A stretch of DNA of 64,000 nucleotides from Papaver somniferum (Eukaryota > Streptophyta > Magnoliopsida > Ranunculales > Papaveraceae), in NCBI RefSeq assembly GCF_003573695.1, contig NC_039365.1, positions 78,817,082 through 78,881,081 of the forward strand, read 5' to 3'. A program made the translations under genes and the position numbers. Positions 22,086 through 34,616 of this stretch are shown here, in pieces; position 1 is the stretch's first letter, and each line of letters starts with the position of its first letter. The notes beneath the pieces were generated by a model that did no database searches, had not been told where the DNA came from, and saw only the letters and a list, made by a program, of their open reading frames with translations.

Positions 22086-25000
22086 TAGCATATGTATGAG
22101 TGGTGTATGGATAGTGTGTGAGTCAAGAGATGAGACTTGAGAGTTATATATTGAGAGAGCAAAGGGTTGAGTATATAAACTCATGTCATATGTATGTAAC
22201 TAGAAATAACCTGTGCCGTAACGGCACGGCATGAGAAATATTAATCTAAGTTCATGGTTTTCTTGCAGCAATTCTCAAACGTTACACAGGTTGATGAAGG
22301 TTATTATTTTTTATTTTAAAAAGATATGAGCCAAAATATTATTATTTTTGAATAATAAAATATGAGTGTAATAATATTAGTTTTAAATGGTTGTAACAAT
22401 TAATTTTTCACTTTGTTGTTTTGTTGCTACATTAATTCTTTTAATTAGTGAACACAAATTAGTGAGGAACTAATTTTTCCCTTGCACTTTGTTGTTTTGT
22501 TGTAACATAATTAGTGAGGAACTAATTATGAGAGTCATCAATGCATATATCTGTACTGGAAGGAGGTTACAAAGCTTACATTCGTCGGATATCTATGGTT
22601 GGGGTGAAACCGGGATGGTCGGATTCAACGTTTGTCTCTAGAAATGTTTTCTGACCGTCCTAAGCTCACGGGTTATTTTTGTAAATAAACCCCGCTGTAA
22701 AGGCCTTGCTTTGATCTAATCTGTGATAAATGTATAAGTGTTTCTTAAATCACCTGAATCTTCTAAATTAATGGTGGTGCACTTGCAGATAAAAAACTAC
22801 CATATGTTTCCTCCTCCATTTGAAGACCATGTCTGTAGTTTGATAACGACAAAATTTGTGGTTTCCTTTAATATAGAGATTTTAAATAAATTTTTACTCC
22901 CATCAATTTTGGTTTTATTGTACAGGTAAAACTCCAGAACTTAGATTTTTTTTTTTTTTAATTTTAGTACTAACAAAACCATTTGATTATAATACGAATT
23001 CCTCAATTTTAGGATGCTTGTTCGGTATTATGAAACCAAATAATTCCTCAAAAGTTTCCACCAAGTATTAAATACATGATGTTCTAAATAAAACATACAT
23101 GCACATCAGTGTTCAAAATATTTCTTCATGGTGTCTTATCATATCTAACTGGTTCCAAACTTATTTATTTTTTAAAATATTGATAAAGGGTTTAATGTTA
23201 TTTTTCTTTATAGGGTGAAATAAAACCAAAATCGTTGTTCAAACATAATGATGAGAAGAATCTAATTGCACGTTCGTAATGAAAATAAGTTACATCCATA
23301 GGATGTCTTTGGCTAGATGAGATTGGAATGGTCGGATGCAACGTTTGTCTCTCAAGAAGTCCACGGCTCAAAAACGCATCCTGTTTTGTATTATAGGTTA
23401 CCTATCTTTTCTATTAGTTAATTGATTATAAATCGTCTGCAATGTAGATTCATCTTGTATCAGTCCTGAGAATTTCAATTATCAGGAGTGTTGATCCTCT
23501 TCCGCTGATTAAACCTTAATTTCTTTAATTCAACTTTTTCTGCTGCTGTTCTCAATCAAATCTCTGCTGATTGAAGACTCATGGAATTCGACTGGGGTTG
23601 TGGTTACTGATGGTTCTTGGTGCGAAGTTTGATTTGATCCTGATGCTTCACTGCTATGTCTTCACACATAATCAAGCATTATTCTCAGATTTGAAATTCG
23701 ATTTAAATCACTTGAGCTATTGGGAATTTAGGTTTGCAATTTCGTTTTGCGTTGAAACTTGATTCTTCTACCTCGACTGCTTAAATCAAATCAACATTGG
23801 TAATATCAGATCTCATCTTTTGGTTACTTCAAATTTAATTTTAAGTGTCTGATTTATACATCACTATCTCAACAACATTCAATTTGTCTTCAAATTCTGC
23901 ACGCATCATAAATTGGTTTGAATTTGACCTAGTTCTTTTATCAAATCCAATTGGTACTGATTCCTGAATCTATTCGATCCGAGCATGCATATTTCTACTA
24001 CAATATTTAGTTACGAAGAGGCTTAATTTTGTACCACTGGATAGTGGAGAAGAATTCTTCTTAAGATCAGTAGAATATTGGGGTAGGTGTGTGCTTTGAT
24101 TGTTTGCTGCACCCCCGTGTGCCTAATCTTTCTTCAGTTTACTTTGGTACAATCTTCACAGTAGTGGTATGTGAGTGAGTTGGTTTGGGTGTGTGATGAA
24201 GAAACTGTAGATGGTGCTCTTGGATTGAATTTGGTGATGGTACTCGTATACAAGTTGGAGTTCTCTTTGTTGAGTATACATTCAATTGTGGGTGTATCCT
24301 ATTATCCATTATCTTTTACTGTTGTTTTTCTTCATATCGTAGTTAGTTTCTTGTTTGTGTCAATAAATAATGCAATGAAGCTTCAACTCTTGTTGGTTCC
24401 TTTTCTACTACTTCTCAACTACTCTTTTTGTTAGTGCTATAACGCAAGCTATAATGGTTGGTGGATGGAACTGTAAGATCTTCTTTTTGTCTATGTGTGT
24501 GGATGCTTGATTACTCTCACTGTAAGATCTCTTGTGGTGTTATGTGACCAAACTGAATTCAATGGACATTTGAAATTTAACTTCATCACCGTATGTTAAT
24601 GAATTCTGCAAAGGTGTTATCACAAGTGATTCTTTTAGTAAGAGGAGAGTATCATCAGGTTCGTCATGTTGGTGGGAAGCTACTTGTTCTCTTTGCTTTT
24701 ACAGCTGATTTTCCTATTACTCAAATTGTTCTTGTTGCTTCCTGGTGGTCATAGTTTGAAAACTGATAGAGTTGGTACTAATTCTTATGGTGGTACTTTG
24801 AGCGCACTTAATTTTCCTTTCTATCTTGTTATTTATTTGTTATTTGGGTTAATTATTTCTTCTTGTCGTGATTGAATTATCAATTTGAGCATGATTGTAC
24901 ACTCCTTATTTCAAACTATATTCACTAAATTGGTCACCTTTCATGTCTTGATAGTGTTATGTTAGTGGGTTTGATATATGCAGGGGTACTGAGCTATTGT

Positions 25001-25630
25001 AGTAAGTGATTAGTTCTTCATTCTGTCCTAGTCCACCTGCTACTGTCACCTTTGTCATGGTAATTCTTTTTTTTTGCCTGTCTCTTCTACTGCATTGACT
25101 CTCTCTGTTGCACCAATAATTTCTGGCCTATCTCCTATTACAGATGCTACTACTTCTTTCATATGCCCTGTGACCGTTTCTTTCTGGTATTGTTCTCTTA
25201 TACTATGCCTTAGTTTCTACAACAACCTCATATGTCAGCCTGCTATGTCAAATGACAACACTATTTCTTCCATCTGCATCAACTGCTGAATTCTATAGGT
25301 GTGTTCCACCTATTAGATTTGATTTCTAAAGTCATATGTTGTGATTTGTATGGAAAGTGTGTGAGTGCAATCTCAAGGCTCTCTCAAGACCTCTTGAGCT
25401 TGAGGGAGGGTAAGCATATGTATGAGTGGTATATGGAGAATGTGTAAGTGATGTCAAGTTATGATAGTATACACACGTGTGTGTGGGTTGTGTGTGAGTC
25501 GAGAGATGAGACCTGAAAATTATGTATTGAGAGAGTAAAGGGCTGAGTATATAAAATCATGTCTTGTGTCTGTAATTACCTATCTATTCTATTAATCAAT
25601 CGATTATAAATCGCATGCGATGTAGATTCA
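22086..25630 (+). mobile_element. Copia-like non-coding LTR element (LARD type), copy 1
   Basis: Two direct repeats are seen: a 5' LTR at 22086-22199 plus 23398-23452 (split by a Helitron) and a 3' LTR at 25411-25630, both starting near AGCATATGTATGAGTGG and ending near GTAGATTCA. Right after the 5' LTR is TTGTATCAGTCCTGAG (23455 on), close to the initiator-Met primer-binding site TTGGTATCAGAGC. Just before the 3' LTR is a purine run TTGAGGGAGGG (25400-25410). The 2 kb inside has no gag or pol domain in any frame. The 3' LTR has an extra 50 bp partial duplication (GTGTGTGTGGGTTG). A clear target-site duplication was not found, so the outer limits are approximate. Confidence 0.65.
22200..23397 (-). 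mobile_element. Non-autonomous Helitron inserted in the 5' LTR, copy 1 (1198 bp)
   Basis: Read on the minus strand, the 3' end has a perfect hairpin (GTGCCG and CGGCAC arms at 22213-22228), then about ten bases, then CTAG next to host T. The insertion site is proved by the undamaged 3' LTR at 25563: host TGTAA|TTACC is contiguous there and split here at 22199/23398, an A|T target with no duplication. The 5' end on the minus strand reads CCTATAATACAAAACAGG, so the canonical first T is mutated to C. A related 90 bp block with ATGGTCGGAT-CAACGTTTG lies near both ends. It has no Rep/helicase ORF. Confidence 0.85.
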
Positions 25631-26673
25631 TCTCGAATCTAGTAGATCTTCTCCCAAATTTGAGTTTTTCGATTTGATTTTCAATGGAATTTTAGATTCG
25701 ATCAAATCATTTCTGTTAGTAAATTTTATTTTGAATTTTTCTAATACTATTACCTAGCTTCAAACTCCATTTTCTTATAAAATTTACTAAGCTTCAGACA
25801 TCGGTCTTTTTGGATATAGTGCATGCCTCTTTTTTTTTCTTCTTTGTGATGTAATTTTTGTTTTTTACTTGTTTTTGAGTTGCAATTTGAAATGTGTTTT
25901 GTTAGTTCACTTGTTGCGTTTCTTTATGCTTGAAGTTTTAGATCATCATGTCGATATCAACACAACCCTAGAATATTTGAAGACAATTTTTTGCCTGAAG
26001 TGAACTCTTTTAGCATATCAGTTTCTCTGTTAATGACGAGACCAAGTTTGTATAGGTATATTCTGATGTTCTACTTTGAAGTTTTGCGTTTTTGCCACTG
26101 GAAAGGTCAAAGGAGTTTTAGTTTGATTGTGAAGTCAGCAGTAATGCTTCTGGTGGTGCTACTAGTTCTTCTAGTAGTTGTTGTGTAAGCTGCGCTTGAA
26201 GATGTTGTGGTACGTTTCCTTTAGGATGAGTTTATGCCTAATACCAATACTTTTATATTCGATGGGTGGCTTAATTACAATACTTGGTGAAGTTAGTAAA
26301 GTTTTCTTTGGAGGTATAGCAAAAGTATGAATTGCAGTGATGAAATATGAGGTTAAGTAATATGGGTATATTCTTCTTGTTACAAAAAAAGAACCTAGTA
26401 GGTTCTCTGCCAAGTGTAAAGAAGACACTTGCCCTTGATAGGTTAAGGCTTCTGCTATTGATGACGAGAACATGATACTCAAGGTTAATAAATATATTTT
26501 TCTCATGATTGTGGATTGGGATATAAATTCTCAACCGTAAATCGAATAGTCTTTTTGTTTCTAATTGAATCACGAACGATATAAAAAGTGCTTTAAATTT
26601 CAAACCTTCAAATTTGGAATTTTTTTTATGGCTCAATATAACATCAATGTCAAAGATTATCAATCTTACTATG
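25631..26673. other. Non-coding tail of duplication copy 1
   Basis: AT-rich DNA with several chance ORFs on both strands (25991-26188, 26171-26687). No domain was recognised. At 26620-26673 it reads into the exon-like fragment that continues only after copy 2 (see 44580-44960). Confidence 0.5.
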
Positions 26674-26752
26674 ATCTTGTCCTTCAAATTTTATTTTTAT
26701 AGTAACTAAAATGATTCAGGTTCAAAGTCCTTCGATTGTTTGGAACTTGTAG

Positions 26753-28707
26753 GTGTTAAGCATCAATAGAGGGCCTCCACAGAATAACTTTCAGGTGGCT
26801 CCACAGAATGCTAGTAGCTATGGCAGCTTGGGAAGCCATGGTAGTTATAACGAAGGAGTTGGACTTGGCAGCAACTATGGAAGTTATGGCGATGATAGTT
26901 GTGTATATGCATACTATTCTCCTGTGGGTCCATCTGTTCTGAACATCCGTGCTCAGGGTGGTGGAGTGCCAATCGCTGGAGCTAGCTCTGATGCTAGATG
27001 GAGAACTTCTCAACTTTCTCATGGGAATGGAGGACTTGGTGTCAGTCCATCCGCAGGAAACTTTGGGCCGATGTCTCTAGGTGTGAGTCCCTCACAGTTT
27101 ACACCTCGTAATCACCATACTCAAGTTTCCACTGGATCTTCAGGAAAGTTCGGCCCAACTTCCCCAGCAAGAGGAAGTGTTCATGGATCACCTTTAAGAA
27201 AAATGGCTGCTGTTGGACACTTCAATAATAGGAGGAGAAGTTGGGGACATCCTGGGTCCCACTCGTTACCCCCTCAAGAAATACAGCGCACTGGCAAGGG
27301 CATCATACTGATGGTGCCAGCTGTAGTTACGGTGAGGGAAGATCTCGTGGGCATACTAATGGTTCTCCTCGGAATATGCAATCAACCAGTAGTGTTCCTA
27401 ATTGGAGGCCTTTGAGAGGAAATGCCATATTCAATGCAGGATTTTCATCTGGCACTTCACAGTCTGTTCCTCAACTGAACTCCAACATGCCATATCGCCC
27501 AAGCTTGGAGTCTACAAATGAAAAGGCTGAAATTAGTTCGCTACCTGATCCTGGAGATTGGGACCCCAATTATAGGTAAACCTTAACAGCTTCAGATACT
27601 GATTTGGCTGGTGTGTTGATTTGTGGTGTTTAAATTATATTCTTGATGAGTAAATTATTATCAAGGTTTTTCTCACATTTCATACCTTTTTATCTAGAGC
27701 TACTTACAAAGAGCTAGTACTTTTTCTTGGTTATGTAATCATGCACTTGGAAAATTCTCATGGTTTGTCGACCCTAATAGTTTTATATACATATATTATT
27801 TGCAGCGAAGAATTACTCCTGCAAGAGGATGGTCCTGATGTGGGCTCTATGGTTTCTGAATTTACCAATATCATGCGCATTAGTCATCCCCCAGATCCTG
27901 CTGTTCCAGTTGCTGGCATGGGAAGGTTTAACAACACCTACCAGACACATATGAACTCACATATACCCAATCAAAGGTAATATAATGTTGTGGCATCCTT
28001 TAGCATTGCAATTTCTGCTATGATTTGTATGCATATATGGTGGGGTCAGAGATTCCAAGGTATCTCTCTCTAGTTCACATGCACATAGTTTTCTTTAGGA
28101 GACTTAAACACATCGTCTGTTAAGATGTGTGATTCGTGAAATGTCTTGTTCGAACTTTATTACTCTTCAAGTACTGTTAATGCTTCTTGGCTCTTCTGGT
28201 AATCCAGAAACTTCTTAACAAATCAAGCATTCCCTCAAGTAGATGCGAGCTCCTCTTCAGCGCATGATATGCATGCGGGGCATGGCCGTCCAATTATGTC
28301 TTCACAGTTCACACCTCATTCCGCACAAATCTCTCCTAGTCGTTTTGGGCAGCATCCACCACCTTGTCATCGATCTAATTATGTGCCGCCAAATTTTGCT
28401 CGTGGTGGTGAGTGGAATCATCAGAAGGTTCAGCCACCTCCAATCTATAACAATGTTGGCTCACACTCTCTAGGCAATAACACACTTCCTAACGGGTCGC
28501 CATGGGGTATGTTCCATTAGGCGTGCTGCATTTTCACTTGTCTCGATTATAGCGTGTTCCTAATCCTTTTTTTATGTTATTTTTCTTGAGTAATGTTCAT
28601 GTCACATAACTGCAATAAATGTTGTTGTAGGACTGAGGCCTGGGTATCCAGTGACCAACATTCCACCAGCATCCAACTCAAGGAAGGATTATGGAAGGAT
28701 TGTTTGA
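26753..28707 (+). pseudogene. YAK1 3' exons duplicate (exons 14-17 only)
   Basis: This is a second copy of the exons coding for the non-kinase tail: 26753-27575, 27806-27976, 28208-28506 and 28631-28707. All splice-site dinucleotides are kept. It lacks exons 1-13, so it has no start and no kinase domain. A one-base deletion near 27280 (CAAGAAATACAG against CAAGAAGATACAACG in YAK1) shifts the frame within the first exon. There are also several missense changes, for example GGT to GTT (Gly to Val) and, in the last exon, CGG to CTG (Arg to Leu). It lies downstream of YAK1 in the same orientation, so transcripts could in principle splice into it. I expect it to be a pseudogene. Confidence 0.9.
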
Positions 28708-29600
28708 TAGGATATATATGAATAATGAACTTGATCTTTTTTTTTCCTTCTGAAAGTGGGGTTATTGTGTATTCAGCAGTGGAACTAAGTTTCTACAAGA
28801 AACCCTTCTGTGAACGTGGGGATTGTGATAATTTGGGGGAAATTATTTTAGTGGTCCTATGGATCCATCTAAGATCTGTTGGAAAATCTTCTTCTTGATG
28901 GTGGTGACAGTGGTGTGTGGGGTGGGATGGATCCATCTAAGATCCATTGTAAAAACTTCTTCTTGATGGTGGTGACAGTGGTGTGGGGTGGGATGGTGGT
29001 ACATGTAAAGCCATTGTGCTATTCACGGAATACATTCTAAATTATGGCATCCATGTCTATCTCCATTTTAGGCACTCTTCTTGTGAAGTTGGTCAACTTA
29101 CTAATTGATCACCAAGGGGTGCTGGATCTGTAATCAGACTTCGTACTGATTTTCAGCTATTCACATATTATTGATTTGAAAGGAACATTCTTCAATATAT
29201 TTATTTTGCAATTAAGGTGCACTTTTATGAAATGTCAGATGAGGGTATGTTATGGCAGAAGTCCAGCTCTTTCACAGGTTTGTACCAGCATATTAGAACA
29301 GTTTTTATGTACTTAGCCTTCACACTGATTAAATATTTGGGGTTTGGCTTTGATGCAGTCTTACTTCTTGCAGATCTGTAATGACTCAGTTAGGTTTTGG
29401 CAGTTTAGGCTCTTTTGAGCTTGTTAATTAGTTCTTGCTTGTCCTGTCACCATAGAAACCATGAAGTCGGAGCCCAATTCAGATAGTGTCGCCACACGGA
29501 GTTATTTAATTTTCTTCCAAGACGTGAAGGGGTGTGGTCATTCAAGTGATGTTCATTAGGTCGTTCTTTAACAGTCGTTATTAATGCTTTCTTTTTTAGT
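28708..29600. other. Duplicate of the YAK1 3' flank
   Basis: Near-identical to 19467-20360, including the tandem GGATCCATCTAAGATC block (28861-28997). No gene. Confidence 0.8.
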
Positions 29601-30612
29601 AGGAAATACCATATAGTCCTAGCAATAATATATTAGAGAGAGTCTAGTCCAGTTGACTCAGTCATATGTCTGTTTGGTCTTATTTGGGAAAATATATTGT
29701 AGTTTGGTCCAAGAAATTATGGTTTGTTCCTAGGGTGATGTCATGGATGATGTAATTGTCATCTTGTAGTGGCAGAAATACCCTTTTAGATTATGACCAT
29801 ATATATAGTCAAAAAGTAAGAGAGAAGAAATCATTCTCATATTTACTTTCTCTCTCCTATATTTTCAGATTTAGAATTTCAGTTTTTCTTTTTTCTTTTT
29901 ATATTTCTTCCTGTAAACAATTTTTTTGAATATTTGATCTTCTGCTGCATCTTTTAAAGATGAACTCGTCGTTGTTGAAGATGCAGACGACGAAGACGAC
30001 GTTTGTTTGAAGATTTTTTAGATCTGAACTCGTGTTTGTTTGTTGTTGAAGATGAAGACGGCGTTTGAAGATGACGAATTCAAATCTGCTGATGAAGACG
30101 ACGATGAACTTGTGTGCTGTTGAAGATGAACTCGTCAAATATGATTCTCTACTGGTGTTTGTTGTTGAAGATGAATCCTAGAAAAATATGTTGATGTTGA
30201 AGATGAACTTGTCAAACCCTAGAAATCTGTTGCTGTTGTTTGAAGATGAAGATTTATGTGTTTTGTTGCTGCTGCTTAAGATGAAATCGATGAAGAAGAA
30301 GATGAAGATTTATATGGAGTTCATTTCTGGATTGAACTCTTTTTTTTTAGGTTTTTATATGGAGTTCATTTCCGGAATGAACTCTGGTTTATAAGTTTTC
30401 TGAAAAATAAGTAGAAATTAACATGAGTTCATTTTGACGAATGAACTGCTACAAGAAAATAAGTAAAACTTAACACGGAAGGGTACTTTTGTCTGTTTTA
30501 TATTTTTAAATAATTATGGACCAAACAGTAAAGGCGTTTTCCCAAAGGACTAAACAAACATGGGCCCACCTAAAAAGGGACCAAACGATATTTTCCCCCT
30601 TTTTTTAATGTT
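29601..30612. mobile_element. Non-autonomous element with TIR-like arms, copy 2
   Basis: Segmental copy of the element at 20361-21372. It differs by a short deletion near 29914 (the CTGTTTGAAGATG stretch is missing) and small changes. It arose by the block duplication and not by transposition, since its flanks are duplicated too. Confidence 0.5.
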
Positions 30613-31773
30613 TTTTTTTTCAAATAGGAAAGAAGAGCATTAAGAACTTAAACTAGATTTACATAAGAGGAGTATACTCGATCCGCTGACCTTCTACTTG
30701 AGAATCAGGCTAAATAAGACGAAAATCTTCTTGCAGAGTTAAATATATTTTTCCCATAAGTATGAAAATCCAAATGATCCTCCATATTAATAAAATATTT
30801 GGTTCCAACTTGTAAAATCATATAGACAATAGCCTCCATATATTAATAATATCGATATATTAATACTTTTTCTAGGTCCGAAGTGTATTAATATATAGAG
30901 TTTTTACTGTACTTGATTCTCGGATTTGAGAGAGGGGTTTTCAGAAGGATCAACTGAAAGTCTCCCGGAAGATTTTTTCTTTATTTTGTTACATTTTTTT
31001 TTTCGTTTTAGTTTTGTTCGACTTCGATTCTATCTCGTTTTACGTAAGTTTTATATTTCTGTTTCTTTGATTGTTAGGATTTTGGAAGCATATTTAGAGA
31101 TATTTAGTCGTTTCTCTACATGTAAGGAGCTCTGAGAGCTAAGAGGTGACTTTAGCTTGGTTTTTGTTTTGATTTTTTTATTTTATTAAGTTCTTTGTTG
31201 ATTCGACTTTCTAAACAGTTACACTATCAAGTTCAGGAAAGAATCAGTTTGATTATCTTTATGTGATTTTAGTCTTTTTCAAATTTGAGATTCAAATTGG
31301 TTAGATCAATGTAGATCTTAATAGCATATGTATGAGTGGTGTATGGAGAGTGTGTGAGTCAAGAGATGAGACTTGAGAGTTATATATTGAGAGAGCAAAG
31401 GGTTGAGTATATAAACTCATGTCCTATGTATGTAACTAGAAATAACCTGTGCCGTAACGGCACGGCATGAGAAATATTAATCTAAGTTCATGGTTTTCTT
31501 GCAGCAATTCTCAAACGTTACACAGGTTGATGAAGGTTATTATTTTTTATTTTAAAAAGATATGAGCCAAAATATTATTTTTTTGAATAATAAAATATGA
31601 GTGTAATAATATTAGTTTTAAATGGTTGTAACAATTATTTTTTCACTTTGTTGTTTTGTTGCTACATTAATTCTTTTAATTAGTGAACACAAATTAGTGA
31701 GGAACTAATTTTTCCCTTGCACTTTGTTGTTTTGTTGTAACATAATTAGTGAGGAACTAATTATGAGAGTCAT

Positions 31774-33231
31774 TGATGTAGTTTTGAGATAGTGGTAAAA
31801 GTGGTTCGATTCTCAGACTTGCGAAGGATTTTTGAAAAGTAAATTAAGTTGTTTCAAAGATAATAAGAAAATACCAAGACTCGGGATTCCACCAATGACC
31901 AATTAAGAGATAAATTCTAATCAATATTCATGCAATTCTTTCTTTTAAAGTGATCTTATATTTTGCCTCTAATAGATTTTTGAAGTAATAGTTGTAATCA
32001 CCAAGCATGAAACATCAAAAGTTTTAAAACCAAGCATGCTCCATCAAAATAATTCACAACAACTCAATAAAAATCAATTATTCTTTTAAGTTCTATGCAA
32101 ATAATCATATAAAATAATTACAATAAATAAATAAATTAGAAATACCAATTTTCATGAAACAATGGCTTCCTCCGTTGCCTTGGCTAAGGGGTTTATCTCC
32201 TCATATTAATCACTTGCTCAAGATTCATGATTACAGCTCAAAAGTTGATTAAAAGATGAAGAAATACTAAAACAGGAAGTTTAAGACTCACAGAAAGCGT
32301 TTATAAAACAACGATACTTCGCTGCTGCAGTACACAACGACACAAACTGCTGCAGTTGACGCGAGAAAATAAGACTGCCATTGACGCAACAGAAAACGAC
32401 TGCTTATGATGGTGTGTTCTTCGAGCTTTGTTAATGGCAGCAGCAGCAGTGAACTGGTTTCCTGCAACTTTGATTTCTCGGCTCTGCAGTGATCTAAACT
32501 TCTCCCTACTCCTCGTCACCCTTCTTGGGACCATAAGCAACATATTTATACACAAAAGGGTCATCGAATCTCTCCCAAATCGCATCGAAATCTCCTCTTT
32601 CCTTCCTTGGCAGTCACGGCAATAATTCCTTCCCAAATTTGTTTCACGCGTTTCTGAGCTCTCCCGATTATACCAAACTCTTCCTTAGTTATAATATGTA
32701 TCTTTAGAACGAATTTATTGCCTTTAATCTCTCTGAATTTCCAAATTCGAACCCATGAAGCCGTGTTTCCTTATTTGACTTTGATTCCAATTTCCGGCCA
32801 TTCCAGCCAATTTGGGTGCGATCCAAAGACTTCACCAGGCCTATTTAGGCCTAAGGAGTAAACCCAATCAATATCAGCCCTTTAGTCTCCAAAAAACTCG
32901 ATCAAAACTCTAAACCTAAATCTGCCCGTGAAAGCCATGTTTTCCCGCCAATTTTCTTCTTTTGAATTTGGGAAGGAAAGTGACCTCCCCTTTATCCAGT
33001 CCCGGTCTCCCTTTAGCACATGCCCGAAATGGGTTACCCCTTATCCAAAGCGAGAGTCCGAATAGCAAATATCCTCCCAGGTGCCTTTAACAACTTTTCG
33101 AGCCAATTTCACCGCAAAAGCTTATTTCTCCAAAATACCTATAAAGACATAAAATAACCAAAATAAGTACAAAATGAGTACTAATAAAATACACAATAGA
33201 GATAAAAATAGACACATAAATGCGTCTATCA
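31774..33231 (-). repeat. 3' LTR of the Athila-like element (1458 bp)
   Basis: Starts TGATGTAG and ends GCGTCTATCA on the plus strand. It borders the polypurine tract (minus strand AAGTTTGGGGGTATT) at its inner edge. Confidence 0.93.
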
Positions 33232-33247
33232 AATACCCCCAAACTTA
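33232..33247 (-). other. Polypurine tract of the Athila-like element
   Basis: Minus strand TAAGTTTGGGGGTATT directly next to the LTR, the usual plus-strand primer site. Very similar motifs recur at 34442-34454, 34977-34989 and 35085-35097. Confidence 0.8.
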
Positions 33248-34616
33248 TTATTTGCTAGTCCCGAGCAAATCAAAACTACAAAATAAAATCCTAACTCACT
33301 GTCGCAGGCATCGTCGATTGCATTTAGCGTATGCAATAAGCCTTTAAACCCCTAGGTGTTCCTAGTGGCCGAGTTATAGTCTCGGGAGGGCTTACTAGAG
33401 ATATACCCACAAAACCTGTACTCCAGACCTTAGCTATCTACGCAGAACCTTGGAAGGCACTAAAGAATCTCCTTGGTTGGCATACTTATTAACTACAGGA
33501 AGAAGTACCCTGATGCGAAATTCCAATTGCTGTACACGAGTTTGCACTCAAGCATACTAAAATTCATATAAAGTGACAGAGCTCTACTCAGATAGTTGCA
33601 CTATGGACATCATATTCGGAGTCAAAACTAATCACATGGATAGATCAAGAAGATGGATATAAAAAAACATAGATGGTTTTGATGTTTACTAAGTGGACGA
33701 CGTTTCCCATATCTGTCTGAAGGCCTCCGCCAAAATGAACCTATCCTAATGGATTGAGATACTAGTCTGACTAATATCAACACACTGGCATATACAAGGG
33801 TACCAGTGGTCAATAACTTAAATCTAGATCAACAAACTGGCAAATACAAGGGAACCAGCAGTTGACTACACAGAACAATAACCCTTTTTTTTTTTTTTTT
33901 TTAACGGCATGAATAGATCTTTTTGATCCAAGCGCATGCTTCTTGTCAGCAGATTACACGATAGTTCCCACGGGTCCTGCATTCCACGCTTGCTTAGGCG
34001 ACGGAAACAGGGAGAACACACGCATATTGCTATCCAAGTGTTAATACTTATTCCGATTGGTCTAACTGGTCCGGTCTTTTTTTTTTTTTTTTTTGCATGG
34101 TATCTCAATCACTCTAATTCACCCTAGCATTGGTAACAACTTGAATCGTGGGCCCCACCTATCACTTAGAGAAACATAGTTTAAAAACAAAATAAAATAA
34201 AAATAGAAGTGAAAAGGACTCAACGAGATATGGTGAAACTATCATGTTATTTCTAACACCTGAGCTCTGTGCTTTTATGAATAGACTCTATAGATGTTTC
34301 CATCTAATCAGATTGGTTCCTCAACTCCTACAACCAAAATGCTTCCATCCACTTAGATTAGTTAGTGCAATCCTAAATAGGCATAAATTTCTAAGCTCTG
34401 GAGTTTATTTATTCATACTGCAACTAAAAAGTTTCTCCCATACCCCCAAACTTAAATCTAACATTGTCCTCAATGTTCTAAAGATAAAATTAAAAGCATG
34501 AACAAGGAGAAACTGTTACCATTTGAAGCAAAAGAGTTAAGGAAAGATGTTACCTGGTTGCATGAGCATGATGCTAAGTTTAAAGTCTTCAGCCGGACAT
34601 AAGTACCACAAAATGG
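33248..34616. other. Internal 3' untranslated region of the Athila-like element
   Basis: Non-coding DNA between the last ORF and the 3' LTR, where reverse transcriptase and integrase are missing. On the minus strand it includes the retroelement phrase GACTTTAAACTTAGC near 34590 and ATTGAGGACAATGTTAG near 34465, both also found in the 56.6 kb element. There are long T tracts near 33890 and 34080. Confidence 0.7.

Larger units (their letters stand above)
17431..26673. repeat. Segmental tandem duplication, copy 1 (9243 bp)
   Basis: The block begins in YAK1 intron 13 (ATCCTGTCCTTCAAATTT at 17431) and ends at 26673, where copy 2 starts at once (ATCTTGTCCTTCAAATTT at 26674). It contains YAK1 exons 14-17, the 3' flank, an element with TIR-like arms, and a Copia-like element carrying a Helitron. 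By eye the two copies differ at only a few percent of sites or less. Confidence 0.95.

Noticed and set aside
24171..25289. Hydrophobic small ORFs in the Copia-like interior (and copies at 42140-43268)
   Set aside because: Leu/Phe/Ser-rich translations of T-rich DNA; kept only because the block is duplicated. No gag or pol motif.
26753..28707. A second functional YAK1 gene
   Set aside because: No kinase exons, no promoter, and a frameshift in the first duplicated exon.
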